Source: Pararhizobium gei
GTDB taxonomy: Bacteria > Pseudomonadota > Alphaproteobacteria > Rhizobiales > Rhizobiaceae
Assembly (NCBI RefSeq): GCF_029223885.1
Contig: NZ_CP119409.1
Span: forward strand, 1,824,001-1,888,000
Length of the DNA stretch: 64,000 bases
Direction: 5' to 3'
Below are positions 26,821-35,456 of this stretch, in pieces (the first letter of the stretch is position 1; every line of letters begins with the position of its first letter). The translations under genes were made by a program, and so were the position numbers. Under the pieces are notes generated by a model. It did not search any database. It worked only from the letters and a program-made list of their open reading frames with translations, and had not been told where the DNA came from.

Positions 26821-27798
26821 TTAGCTCTTGATGAAGTCGAGAAGATCAGGATTGACGATCTCCGGATGGGTGGTGCACAGCCCGTGCGGAAGCCCGGGGT
26901 ATGTCTTGAGCGTTCCGTTTTTCAGGAGCTTGACCGACAGCGGCGCCGAGTCGGCATAAGGAACGATCTGATCGTCGTCGCCGTGCATGACAAGCGTCGG
27001 GACGGTGATGGCCTTCAGGTCATCGGTAAAGTCGGTTTCCGAAAACGCCTTGATGCAGTCGTAATGCGCCTTCGCACCGCCCGCCATGCCCTGACGCCAC
27101 CAGTTCTCGATAACCCCCTGGCTGACCTTCGCACCGGGCCTGTTATAGCCGTAGAACGGCCCAGTCGGGACATCGAGGAAGAACTGCGCCCGGTTGGCGA
27201 CCAGCGCGGCGCGAAAACCGTCGAAGACTTCGATCGGCAGGCCGCCCGGGTTCTTGTCCGACTTCACCATGATCGGCGGGACCGCTCCGATAAGGACGGC
27301 TTTGCCCACGCGGCCGGGCTTGGCGCGGGCGACGTAATGAGCGACCTCACCGCCGCCTGTCGAGTGACCGATATGAACAGCATTCTTCAGGTCGAGGGCA
27401 TCGGTAAGTACCGCCACGTCGGCAGCATAGGTATCCATCTCGTTTCCGGTCCAGGTCTGTGTGGAACGGCCATGGCCTCGGCGGTCGTGGGCGATGACGC
27501 GGTAGCCTTTCTCCAGAAAATACATCATCTGCCCGTCCCAGTCGTCGGCGCTGAGCGGCCAGCCGTGGTGGAAGACGATCGGCTGCGCGTCCTTTGGCCC
27601 CCAGTCCTTGTAGTAGATTTCCGTGCCGTCCTGCGTTTTGACGAATGACATGATCTGGTTCCCCGATGTGTTGAAAGAAGAATGAGAGACGGCCGAACTC
27701 TGTCTTGGAAGTGCCATTACCGCTACTGCCGCACCGCCAGCCAGGACCAAATCCCGACGGGTCAATCCCAATGCGGGCGCTGCTGTGACTTCGTTCAT
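26821..27798 (-). CDS. alpha/beta hydrolase, non-heme chloroperoxidase type, Tat-exported
   Basis: A 325-residue protein with a twin-arginine signal ([15 protein letters not shown], cleavage about residue 37) and an alpha/beta hydrolase fold of the cofactor-free haloperoxidase/perhydrolase group. Ser146 lies in GHSTGGGEV, the oxyanion region is [12 protein letters not shown], and the acid/base residues are in [10 protein letters not shown] and GLPHGL. The ribosome site AGAGGAGA precedes the ATG at 27798. Upstream lie tandem TTTACA-type repeats shared with the next gene, so the two are probably co-regulated. Confidence 0.92.
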   Translation of the reverse strand: MNEVTAAPALGLTRRDLVLAGGAAVAVMALPRQSSAVSHSSFNTSGNQIMSFVKTQDGTEIYYKDWGPKDAQPIVFHHGWPLSADDWDGQMMYFLEKGYRVIAHDRRGHGRSTQTWTGNEMDTYAADVAVLTDALDLKNAVHIGHSTGGGEVAHYVARAKPGRVGKAVLIGAVPPIMVKSDKNPGGLPIEVFDGFRAALVANRAQFFLDVPTGPFYGYNRPGAKVSQGVIENWWRQGMAGGAKAHYDCIKAFSETDFTDDLKAITVPTLVMHGDDDQIVPYADSAPLSVKLLKNGTLKTYPGLPHGLCTTHPEIVNPDLLDFIKS

Positions 27799-27849
27799 GG
27801 CATTCTCCTCTTGCGGCCTTCGATGGAAAGAGATTGCCCGACCTGCGTT

Positions 27850-27884
27850 CCATTGGCCAGTAAAGCGTCGTAAATCCGTGCAAA
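27850..27884 (-). promoter_or_regulatory. tandem 10-bp-period repeat upstream of the hydrolase gene
   Basis: On the minus strand three half-sites TTTGCA, TTTACG and TTTACT occur exactly 10 bases apart, about 60-85 bases before the hydrolase start. The arrangement is like a binding site for a dimer or trimer of an OmpR/PhoB-type response regulator. The same sequence lies upstream of the DJ-1-like gene. Confidence 0.55.
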
Positions 27885-27907
27885 CGGAAGTTTCGCCGGC
27901 AAACGCC

Positions 27908-28447
27908 TCAGACAACGCGGTCGCGGCGTTCCTTCACGATCGCCAGCAACGCATGCGCCGCCAGGACGGGCGCTTCACCGGTTTCGCCGAAAATCAGCAG
28001 ACCGTCGTGTGCCGGGTGAGGCGCGACCGAAACCGTGTTAGCCGATATGACGGCAACGGGTTTCCCGTCACCCAGAAGCGAGGCGAGTATGGCCGCCACG
28101 TCGTCGCGTTCGTCCCCCCAAAGCGTTCCGGAGTACCCGAGGCAAAGAGCCGCGTCGAAATCGTCGTGGACAATCTGTCCGGCGGACAGAGTGTCGGCTA
28201 AATCGTCCCTTGCCGCTCTGTCGAGGAGAAAGCGGCGAACGCCTCCGTCCTGCGGCTCGGCATCCCTAAGGTCCGGCAGACTCGGATGCCCGCCCGCCAC
28301 CGTGGCAAGGACCACCTCGGCGCCGCCGTCCTTGAATAGATAGTAGACTGGCGCGATACGTCCGAGAGTGACAGCGCCAGCCGATACGTCGCCTCCTTCT
28401 TCCGTTGACAATATGACCAGAAAACGGATTGGCTGGCTGCCTTCCAT
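27908..28447 (-). CDS. DJ-1/PfpI-like protein without the nucleophile cysteine
   Basis: A 179-residue protein that resembles the DJ-1/PfpI chaperone-glyoxalase group at the N-terminus ([37 protein letters not shown]). The usual nucleophile elbow (VCHG) after the central sheet is replaced by [14 protein letters not shown], and no cysteine is present there. It is either a divergent non-enzymatic member or has another role. The ribosome site (AGAGGAG) and an upstream tandem repeat are shared with the hydrolase gene. Confidence 0.75.
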   Translation of the reverse strand: MEGSQPIRFLVILSTEEGGDVSAGAVTLGRIAPVYYLFKDGGAEVVLATVAGGHPSLPDLRDAEPQDGGVRRFLLDRAARDDLADTLSAGQIVHDDFDAALCLGYSGTLWGDERDDVAAILASLLGDGKPVAVISANTVSVAPHPAHDGLLIFGETGEAPVLAAHALLAIVKERRDRVV

Positions 28448-28496
28448 GGCGAACTCCTCTTCGTCCCTACAATACCGGTCTGAAAAGTCGTAGGCG

Positions 28497-28522
28497 AGTT
28501 CAGAGTTGTAAATCCGTGTAAA
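28497..28522 (-). promoter_or_regulatory. tandem 10-bp-period repeat upstream of the DJ-1-like gene
   Basis: On the minus strand TTTACA-CGGA-TTTACA (28507-28522) is a perfect direct repeat of a 6-base half-site at 10-base spacing, followed 10 bases on by the weaker TGAACT. It lies about 60-75 bases before the gene start and shares 14 of 15 core bases with the site at 27870-27884. Confidence 0.6.
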
Positions 28523-28744
28523 TGCGGGCCGGTAGGCCGCCTCCGCGTGGGCTCACTCGCTCGGCGATTCGCGCAGCAGCCGTCCCCACGTCGACACCTC
28601 GTCCCGGAGCATCGGTCGCGATGAGCCGCGGCAACCCGAGCGCCGCGTACAGTTTCATTCGGCTGGCTTATTCGACATCCGGATTGAACCCTCCAGAGGA
28701 CAGTCCACAACTGAAACTATCGATGCACATCGGACTTGAAATGA

Positions 28745-28781
28745 AAAGAGCGGCCCTGACCTTTGTCCGGAACCGCTCTTT
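28745..28781 (-). terminator. terminator downstream of tRNA-Pro
   Basis: Perfect 9-base stem AAAGAGCGG / CCGCTCTTT with a 19-base loop, about 45 bases beyond the tRNA 3' end; on the minus strand it is followed by a T-rich run. Confidence 0.7.
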
Positions 28782-28825
28782 CTGAAACTGTAAAACCCTA
28801 AGGTTTTGCTATAATTGATAAAACG

Positions 28826-28899
<74 letters not shown>

Positions 28900-28947
28900 T
28901 ACGACGTTTTAGTTCGGTCGTTGAACACAAGCCACATATCCGTATGA

Positions 28948-29002
28948 CGACCTACGCCCCTTGACCCGCAGTCAAGGGCGTACCGGGCTGTGCTAAGCTC
29001 CG
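28948..29002 (-). pseudogene. decayed 5' half-copy of tRNA-Pro
   Basis: About 50 bases upstream of the intact gene, the minus strand carries CGGAGCTTAGCACAGCCCGG and an intact anticodon stem CCTTGA-CTGCGGG-TCAAGG. This matches the 5' two thirds of tRNA-Pro with several changes: one base lost in the D-arm, and anticodon position changed to GCG. The T-arm and 3' acceptor strand are absent, so it cannot be a functional tRNA. Confidence 0.75.
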
Positions 29003-29416
29003 AACCGTGGAAAGCCCTATATTCTCAACGCTTACGGTGCAAGGGCTATTTTCGAGGAAACGGGACAAAGTGGAAATTTCATTGCGCCGTGGTTGGTTTG
29101 GCTTTGATTGCTTATCAGCGAACTTATGCTGGTGTTCTCAAACTGTCTGGTTGCACACCCCAAGCCCGTTCAATAAGCTCTCTGCAACCTTATTGCGATT
29201 AATGCGATGATGATGGCGATTATGGTCCGCCGCGAGTTCATCGACTGGCTCCTTTGATGGGAGAAAACGAAGGGACCGCGAAGAAGTTGCATGGTGGCCG
29301 TTGGCCGTGGCGGGCCTTGCCGCACAATCATGTCGAGACGGCTCTTTCTTTCAGGACGGAAAGTTTTCGGAAACCCGTTGCGCGGATAATGGCGGCTTCG
29401 AACAGGGAGCCTCGAC
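29003..29416. other. intergenic region before the nuclease-like gene
   Basis: Apart from the possible 23-residue peptide at 29170-29241, this 414-base stretch shows no supported gene. It probably contains the tRNA-Pro promoter at its left edge and the promoter of the nuclease-like gene at its right edge. Confidence 0.5.
29170..29241 (-). CDS. possible 23-residue hydrophobic peptide
   Basis: A 23-codon frame MNSRRTIIAIIIALIAIRLQ... preceded by a perfect ribosome site (AAAGGAG, 7 bases before ATG). It has a short basic N-terminus and one very hydrophobic stretch of about 12 residues, ending TGA. The layout is that of a small membrane peptide. The only support is the strong ribosome site and composition, so it may be chance. 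Confidence 0.35.
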   Translation of the reverse strand: MNSRRTIIAIIIALIAIRLQRAY

Positions 29417-30103
29417 ATGGCAAAGGCAGCGGCCCGCAAGGGGCAGAAACGGACAGCGGGCCGCAAGCAGGCCAAGGGCGGAATGTGGCCATGGTATCTG
29501 GCGGGAATTCTGTCCGTGGGCACTGTTTTTGCCTACGAGCATCGAGCAGACCTGTTGCCCATGACGCCGCCGCTTCACACGGCCTCCATTGCAAAGTTCC
29601 GGCCTGCCGAGCCGCAAGCCGAGACTTTGCCTGAGCGACGCAAGCCAGCGCTTGCATTGCCGACGCCCGGTGTGCGGCCGTACACGCAGCCGGACGAGCG
29701 AAGCGTGGAGCAGGCGGCCTTGACGCCACCGGCAGACCTGTCAGACGCAGCGCGCAAGCCGGGCAGCTTTTATTTCTGCACGCAAAATTTCGAAAACTGC
29801 GTCGTTGACGGTGGAACCTTCTGGTACGGGCGCCAGAAGGTGCGGCTTTCCGGCATAGAGACGCCGCGCATCAAGGAGGCGAAATGCGATAACGAGCGCA
29901 AGCTCGGTTCGCTCGCAAAGCGGCGCCTCTGGCAGGTCCTCAACGGCGGCGAGGTTCGCCTTGCTTCAGCCGGCATCGGTAAATCCGCGTCCGCAAGTGC
30001 AGTTGTGACGGTGGGGCAGGGGCGCTCTGTCAGCGATATACTGGTTGCCGAAGGCTTGGCTCTTCCAAGTTCGGGTGGCAAGCGCGGGTGGTGCGCCGGG
30101 TGA
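29417..30103 (+). CDS. membrane-anchored thermonuclease-like (SNase-fold) protein
   Basis: A 228-residue protein with a basic N-terminus, one membrane segment at about 23-40 (MWPWYLAGILSVGTVFAY), a proline-rich linker (about 55-105) and a C-terminal SNase-like barrel from about 115. The barrel has CVVDGGTFWYGRQKVRLSG, ETPRIKEAKCDNE and a Cys-containing C-terminus. The catalytic Arg/Glu pattern of staphylococcal nuclease is not clearly retained, so nuclease activity is uncertain. GGGAG precedes the ATG. It faces away from the polysaccharide genes. Confidence 0.85.
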   Translation: MAKAAARKGQKRTAGRKQAKGGMWPWYLAGILSVGTVFAYEHRADLLPMTPPLHTASIAKFRPAEPQAETLPERRKPALALPTPGVRPYTQPDERSVEQAALTPPADLSDAARKPGSFYFCTQNFENCVVDGGTFWYGRQKVRLSGIETPRIKEAKCDNERKLGSLAKRRLWQVLNGGEVRLASAGIGKSASASAVVTVGQGRSVSDILVAEGLALPSSGGKRGWCAG

Positions 30104-30168
30104 CGGTAATCTCTGCCGGCACCCCTTGCATCGCAGTCATCTGCTAGGGGCTGGCGAAGCCCGGCACT

Positions 30169-31332
30169 TCAGCCTCTGGCGGCCAGTCGCCGATAGAGCG
30201 CCTCGGTCTTGGTCACCATGACATCCGCGGAAAAAAGAGCCATGCGCGCCTGCGCCGCCTCTGTCAGGGCCTGATGGCGGACGGGATCGGCACTTTCGAT
30301 CATGGCTCTGGCAAGCTTGGCGGTATCGCCGTCATTGGCGACAATCAGCCCGGTTCTTCCCGACTCGATGGCTGACGATGCTCCACCGACATCGGTCGTC
30401 ACGATTGGCTTGCCGGCGGCAGCCGCTTCGAGCATCACATAGGACATGGCTTCATAACGGCTGGACATCACCAGCACGTCGAAAGCGGGGATAGCCTGCG
30501 AACCGGTGAAGGCAGAAGTCAGGCGGATGCGTTTCTGCAGGCCACTTTCGGTAATCGCGGCGCGGACATCTCCCTCGCGTTCTCCGGATCCGACAATGAT
30601 CAATTGTGCATCGGGCAGGCTTGAGGCGGCGGTGCGGAAGGCTTCGATCAGCCTTTCCGGTGCTTTCTGGTGGGAGAGACGGCCGACGAAACCAAAAACG
30701 AAGGTTTCCGGGGAGATGCCGAAACTGGCGCGCACTGTCTGGGCCATATCGAGCGGCAGCGGCTTGACGCCATTGACGATGGTCGACATCGCCCCGCTTC
30801 CGATGCCAAGACCCCGCGCATGGGCATATTCGTCGTCCGAAACACAGATAAGGTGATCGGTAAACAGATTGGCTAGGAGCGTCTCGATTGCGCCGTAGAT
30901 CAACCTTCCGCCCTTGCCGAGCGTCGGGTCCATGGTGCGGAAAGCATGCGGCGTGTAGACGCGCGCAACGCTGCGCCCCGGCAGGCGGGCGCGGGTCAAG
31001 GCTCCGGCTTTGGAACTATGCCCGTGAACGATGTCGAACGCACCTCTTTTGATGATCCTCCGTAACGCCCGGAAGGCGGCGATATCCGACCATCCCGGCG
31101 CCCGTTGCATGGAGATGGCATGCAAGGCGGGCAGATTGAGTGACTTTAGTTCCCGCAGGAAGCCGTCTTCGGCACGAACCGGCGAGTAGACGGCCTCGAC
31201 ATGATGGCCGTTGGCCTTCAGGCCCCGGCACAAATCGAGAAAATGACGGCCGGAGCCGCCGCCACTTGGTTCCAGAACCTGGAGAATGCGCAGGCTGCCG
31301 CCAGCATTATTGATCGGGGGTGTTGTGTTCAT
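30169..31332 (-). CDS. family 4 glycosyltransferase (polysaccharide locus)
   Basis: A 387-residue retaining glycosyltransferase of the GT-B fold. N-terminal donor/acceptor loop LEPSGGGSGRHFLDLC, histidine region VHGHSSKAGALTR, GFVGRLSHQKAPERLIEAF at the start of the C-terminal domain and the E-x7-E motif (EAMSYVMLEAAAAGKP). The ATG at 31332 is preferred to an upstream TTG. It is the last gene of a minus-strand run with the polymerase and initiating transferase and so most likely adds a sugar to the lipid-linked repeat unit. The order of genes resembles the Agrobacterium upp locus. Confidence 0.92.
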   Translation of the reverse strand: MNTTPPINNAGGSLRILQVLEPSGGGSGRHFLDLCRGLKANGHHVEAVYSPVRAEDGFLRELKSLNLPALHAISMQRAPGWSDIAAFRALRRIIKRGAFDIVHGHSSKAGALTRARLPGRSVARVYTPHAFRTMDPTLGKGGRLIYGAIETLLANLFTDHLICVSDDEYAHARGLGIGSGAMSTIVNGVKPLPLDMAQTVRASFGISPETFVFGFVGRLSHQKAPERLIEAFRTAASSLPDAQLIIVGSGEREGDVRAAITESGLQKRIRLTSAFTGSQAIPAFDVLVMSSRYEAMSYVMLEAAAAGKPIVTTDVGGASSAIESGRTGLIVANDGDTAKLARAMIESADPVRHQALTEAAQARMALFSADVMVTKTEALYRRLAARG

Positions 31333-31395
31333 TGCCGACAATCCGCCGCCGCCGCCGTGTGGAGGCGATCCGTCGGCCTGTGTAACACGCCGGCG

Positions 31396-32658
31396 TTAAC
31401 GTCGTATTGGCAGCGCTGAAAATACCGTCGGCCGATGCCTCCGGCGGTAGCGGAATTCGAGCGCGCCGCAACCCCAGACAATGCCGAGCAGTAGGAAGAA
31501 GTGCCGCCAGTGGTCCGTGTCGATGACGTTTCCGATGCCGGCATGGCCGATGATGACGATCCAGGCAATCATCAGATAGGGTTGCCACGGCCGGTCGAGC
31601 AGCAGGAAACGGAAACCCATGACGATCGTCCAGATCATCAGCGTCACGTAACTGGCAAAACCGAGCCAGCCATAAGATGTCAGGGATTTCAGCCAGATAT
31701 TGTGTTCGTCTTCCGGAAAGATCTTGCTGAACACCATAGGGCCGATGCCGAGCGGCTTTTCCATCGCCATGAGAAAGCCGATCTTGTGCCGGTCGAAACG
31801 TCCGAGATGGCCGCCATCATATTCCTGGACAAGCTGGGTCCGGCTGGAAAACAGGTTTGCCACCTGCGGTATCTGCAGGGCCACCACAAGCGCCCCGATC
31901 ATCAGCAGCGCGCCGCCAAGCGCCAGCACGAGAATCTTCAAGCGGAAGGCGCCTGTCCGTTCCTTCAGCAGCATGACGAGAACCAGCGCGCAGGCTGAAA
32001 ACAGATAAAGCGCCCAGGCCGCGCGCGAGAAGGACAGAAACAGGCCGAGCGCCATGATGAGCAGCGCGATTGCCTTGAGGGGCGCGGTCGTGATCCGGTC
32101 AGTCAGCAGGCGATACATCAGGTAGAGAGACGGCGCGACCAGAAAGGGACCGAAAACGTTCGGGTCCTGAAATGCGCCCTTGGCGCGATCGTAGAGCGTA
32201 AAGTTCGCGGCACCGGGAATGACGCCAAAATAGCCGAGAATGCCGAGCATCGAGGTGAGAACGCCCGCCATCACCCAGGCGTCGAAGATCAGCTTCAACC
32301 GCTCGTGACGATCCTCGATAATGGCGGCGTAGAAAACCGAGGTGAGCGCAAGGAAGCCCGAAACGGCCATGTACATCGGCCCTTCGTCGAGATCGCTCAT
32401 GACAGTCAGGGAAAGGATGCCGCCGGTCATGAACAGGATGAGCAGCGACAGGAGCGGCGCTACGGCGCGTGAAATCCTCAACCCGAACAGGAACCACAGG
32501 CCGATTAATGCGGCCATGAAGACTTCGTAGGGCGCGGGCTCGGCGATGACGAAACCCGACAGGAAAACGCCGAAGGCAACCATCGCAGAGCCGATCAGCG
32601 CGACGGCGGCAAGCTGCGGTCTAAATGGCGCAGCAGACAGGACGGTCGGGCCAGTCAA
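31396..32658 (-). CDS. O-antigen ligase/Wzy-type polysaccharide polymerase
   Basis: A 420-residue inner-membrane protein with about 11 membrane segments and one larger periplasmic loop near residues 265-330 (EYDGGHLGRFDRHKIGF, PEDEHNIWLKSLTSYG). This is the Wzy_C/O-antigen ligase pattern. It would polymerise lipid-linked repeat units at the periplasmic face. Its start overlaps the stop of the initiating transferase gene by four bases, so the two are translationally coupled. Confidence 0.9.
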   Translation of the reverse strand: MTGPTVLSAAPFRPQLAAVALIGSAMVAFGVFLSGFVIAEPAPYEVFMAALIGLWFLFGLRISRAVAPLLSLLILFMTGGILSLTVMSDLDEGPMYMAVSGFLALTSVFYAAIIEDRHERLKLIFDAWVMAGVLTSMLGILGYFGVIPGAANFTLYDRAKGAFQDPNVFGPFLVAPSLYLMYRLLTDRITTAPLKAIALLIMALGLFLSFSRAAWALYLFSACALVLVMLLKERTGAFRLKILVLALGGALLMIGALVVALQIPQVANLFSSRTQLVQEYDGGHLGRFDRHKIGFLMAMEKPLGIGPMVFSKIFPEDEHNIWLKSLTSYGWLGFASYVTLMIWTIVMGFRFLLLDRPWQPYLMIAWIVIIGHAGIGNVIDTDHWRHFFLLLGIVWGCGALEFRYRRRHRPTVFSALPIRR

Positions 32659-34217
32659 TAGGCATTTTCCGTGTTCAACAAGCGGAACGGCGTGAGGAAC
32701 AGGATCTTAAGATCGAACCACAACGACCAGTTCTCGATGTAATAAAGGTCGAAAGCCGTGCGGAACCGAATCTTTTCGTCATTGTCGATCTCGCCGCGCC
32801 AGCCATTGATCTGTGCCCAGCCGGTCACGCCCGGCTTGACGCGGTGGCGTGCAAAATATCCTTCGACGACATCGGAGTAGGTTCTGTCTGCAGTCTGCGC
32901 GAGAACCGCGTGCGGGCGCGGGCCGACCAGCGACAATTGTCCCTTCAGGACATTGAAGATCTGCGGCAACTCGTCGATCGACGATTTGCGCAGAAAGCGG
33001 CCAAGCGGTGTCACGCGGGGATCGCCCTTGGTCACCGCATTGCGCGCCGTGGGGTCGCTCATATGGGTATACATCGAGCGGAACTTGTAGACGTCGATCG
33101 CCTCGTTGTTGAAGCCGTGGCGCTTCTGCTTGAAGATGACCGGGCCTGGTGAGGTGACCTTGACGGCAATGGCGGCGCCGAGGAAGACCGGCCAGAGCAG
33201 AACGAGCGCGACAAGGCTGAAAAACACGTCGAAAATCCGCTTTGCAACCGAGTCCCAGTCGGCGATCGGTTTGTCGAAGATGTCGAGCATCGGAACCTGG
33301 CCGATATGCGAATAGCTGCGCGGCCGGAAACGCAGGTTGTTGGCATGGGCCGCAAGACGGATGTCTGCGGGCAGGATCCACAGCTTCTTGAGAAGTTCGA
33401 GAATGCGCTTTTCCGCCGTCAAAGGCAGAGCGATGATCAGCATGTCGATGCGGGTCAAACGGGCGAAGTCGACCAGTTCGGCAACCGTGCCGAGCTTCGG
33501 ATATCCGGCGACGATGACCGGGGAACGACGCTCGTCCCGATCGTCGAAAATGCCGCAGATCCGGATGTCGTTATCGGACTGCTGCTCGAGAGAGCGAATG
33601 AGATCCTTGACCGGCTGTCCGCCGCCGACGATGACCGCGCGGCGTTCCATGGTGCCGTTGCGCGCCCAGCGGCGGATCGAATAGGAGATGAAGATCCGCT
33701 CGGCGATAAGAAACATCAGGCCGAACACATACCATCCGCCAAAGGAGAGCCGCGAATAGGTGCTTCCGATCTTCAGCAGGAAAAACACGAGCGTCATGGA
33801 GGCAAAGGCCAGCGTCCAGCAGCCGACAATCCTGGGCAGGGTGCGTGCGGCGGCGCGCAGCATCGGCACCTGATAGCTGTCGCACAGTTGCATGAAGACG
33901 ACCGTCAGCGCCGAGCCGCCGGCAATCAGCCCGCAATAACCAAGGATTTCGTCCAGTTTCGGTTCCACGTACAGCATGTGGATCGCGAAACCGATGGCAA
34001 ACAGCGAGGTAAACTCGAACAGCCGCATGAGGCCGACGATCATGTTGGGCGAGTAGGTGTCGGCGCGGAACTGCATGGCGATGCGCCGTGCCAAGGGATT
34101 GAGCTCGCGAGCCGGCTCCAGAGCCGGCTTTTCGCCTGGCGCATAGGTGCGGATCTCGGAAATCTTTTTCCGAAGCGCCTCTGTATCGAGGGTTTCAGGC
34201 TTGTCGATGTGGTTCAT
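32655..34217 (-). CDS. initiating polyprenyl-phosphate sugar phosphotransferase (WbaP/WcaJ type)
   Basis: Starts repeat-unit synthesis by moving a sugar-1-phosphate onto undecaprenyl phosphate. The 520-residue protein has four N-terminal membrane segments (about 60-190), a Rossmann-like CoA-binding domain (RRAVIVGGGQPVKDLI onwards), then a re-entrant membrane helix and the catalytic C-terminal domain (KRIFDVFFSLVAL, SPGPVIFKQKRHG, YKFRSM, SSIDELPQIFNVLKGQLSL, GPRPH). The ATG at 34217 is chosen over an upstream frame that overlaps the next gene. It corresponds in type to UppE of the Agrobacterium unipolar polysaccharide locus; identity is not proven. Confidence 0.93.
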   Translation of the reverse strand: MNHIDKPETLDTEALRKKISEIRTYAPGEKPALEPARELNPLARRIAMQFRADTYSPNMIVGLMRLFEFTSLFAIGFAIHMLYVEPKLDEILGYCGLIAGGSALTVVFMQLCDSYQVPMLRAAARTLPRIVGCWTLAFASMTLVFFLLKIGSTYSRLSFGGWYVFGLMFLIAERIFISYSIRRWARNGTMERRAVIVGGGQPVKDLIRSLEQQSDNDIRICGIFDDRDERRSPVIVAGYPKLGTVAELVDFARLTRIDMLIIALPLTAEKRILELLKKLWILPADIRLAAHANNLRFRPRSYSHIGQVPMLDIFDKPIADWDSVAKRIFDVFFSLVALVLLWPVFLGAAIAVKVTSPGPVIFKQKRHGFNNEAIDVYKFRSMYTHMSDPTARNAVTKGDPRVTPLGRFLRKSSIDELPQIFNVLKGQLSLVGPRPHAVLAQTADRTYSDVVEGYFARHRVKPGVTGWAQINGWRGEIDNDEKIRFRTAFDLYYIENWSLWFDLKILFLTPFRLLNTENAY

Positions 34218-34275
34218 AATTTCCGCCCGGCCGTTGGCATCCGATCCGGCATAGCAGATAGCCCCTAAGAAACGC

Positions 34276-35451
34276 TTACGCCGACCTGCTTGAGGGCTCC
34301 GGCGCGCTGTCCTGTTTTGACACAAGCTCACTGTACAGGCGCATGATATTGGCCGACATTGCGGAGGCCGAAAAGATTGCCTTGAACCGGACTTCATCCG
34401 GCATGACCTCTGCCGGCCAGTGTGCCTGCGTCAGAGCATCTGCCATGACGTGCGCCAGTGCGAGCGCATCGCCAGGGGTGGCAAGCGCCTTGCTATCCTC
34501 GCCCAGGACTTCCGGGATTCCGCCGACCCGGGAGGCGATGACCGGTTTGCGCGCAGCAAGGGCCTCAAGCACGATGTAAGGCATTGATTCAGCGCGGGAA
34601 GGAATCACAACATTGCGGGTACGGGCAAATGCCTCCCGGGCTTTCATTGCCGGCAGCATCTTGATGCGCCTCCCAAGCCCCAGCTTGACCATCGCCTGTT
34701 CATATTCGCCCTGCTGCGGCCCGTCGCCAATCATCATCGCCGACAGCGGCCGGCCGATGATTCTTTCGGTGCGGGCGAAGGCATCGATAAAGATATCGGG
34801 GCCTTTGAGATCGCGCATCATGCCGATATAAAGAAAATCCACGGCATCGGGGCGGGCTGCAACGATCTCGAAATCGCGATCGTCGATGCCGTTATAGACG
34901 ATCTGGCTTCGCACACGGGGCATGCCGACTTTGGTTTCATAGGTCCGGCGCTCGAAATCGCAGACGAAGACGATGGCGTCCGTCAGATATTCCTGGAGGC
35001 GCTCCAGGAAAAACACCGCCTTTCCCGACAGCGTCCGTTCACTGTAGTGCAGGCTGCCGCCATGCGGCGAATAGAGGCGGGCGACGCAATACCTGTTGAC
35101 CCGCAGGGCTGAGCCGATGATCCTGGAGAGTGCGCCGCCCTTGGCGCCATGTCCGTGCAGGATATCCGGCCGCAAACTTCTGATTTCCTTGTAGCTGTTC
35201 CACAGCGCCTTCAGATCGGCCGGGCCGATGGAACGGCGTATCGGCAGCCGGATGAGGCCGAGAGCGAGAAAGGGCCTGATCTCGTCGAAAAGCGCGTCTT
35301 CGTAGCTGCCTCCTGTGGTGCTGTCGCAGACGATGCCGATTTCGTGCCCCTGCCTGGCATGCGCTTCCGCCAGATCACGCACATGGCGGAAAATACCGCC
35401 AATCGGAGACCTGAAGCAGTGGATGATACGCAAGGGACGGGGTTCGGACAT
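34276..35451 (-). CDS. family 4 glycosyltransferase (polysaccharide locus)
   Basis: A 391-residue GT-B glycosyltransferase. N-terminal IIHCFRSPIGGIFRHVRDLA, HGHGAKGGALSRI, C-terminal FLYIGMMRDLKGPDIFI and the E-x7-E motif ESMPYIVLEALAARKP. It is about as similar in layout to the gene at 30169 as GT4 enzymes usually are, implying two sugar additions. It lies 5 bases before the Wza-type gene's stop, in the same transcript. Confidence 0.92.
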   Translation of the reverse strand: MSEPRPLRIIHCFRSPIGGIFRHVRDLAEAHARQGHEIGIVCDSTTGGSYEDALFDEIRPFLALGLIRLPIRRSIGPADLKALWNSYKEIRSLRPDILHGHGAKGGALSRIIGSALRVNRYCVARLYSPHGGSLHYSERTLSGKAVFFLERLQEYLTDAIVFVCDFERRTYETKVGMPRVRSQIVYNGIDDRDFEIVAARPDAVDFLYIGMMRDLKGPDIFIDAFARTERIIGRPLSAMMIGDGPQQGEYEQAMVKLGLGRRIKMLPAMKAREAFARTRNVVIPSRAESMPYIVLEALAARKPVIASRVGGIPEVLGEDSKALATPGDALALAHVMADALTQAHWPAEVMPDEVRFKAIFSASAMSANIMRLYSELVSKQDSAPEPSSRSA

Positions 35452-35456
35452 GGCCG

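Larger units (their letters stand above)
28448..28825. other. intergenic region between the DJ-1-like gene and tRNA-Pro
   Basis: The left 80 bases hold the DJ-1-like promoter region with its tandem repeat. The middle (about 28530-28735) shows no gene, repeat or RNA that I can support. The right end holds the terminator of tRNA-Pro. Confidence 0.6.

Noticed and set aside
19660..28825. Integrated mobile element at tRNA-Pro
   Set aside because: No integrase, excisionase or transposase and no duplicated 3' tRNA end were found; the second tRNA copy is a 5' fragment, so only a weak island hypothesis remains.
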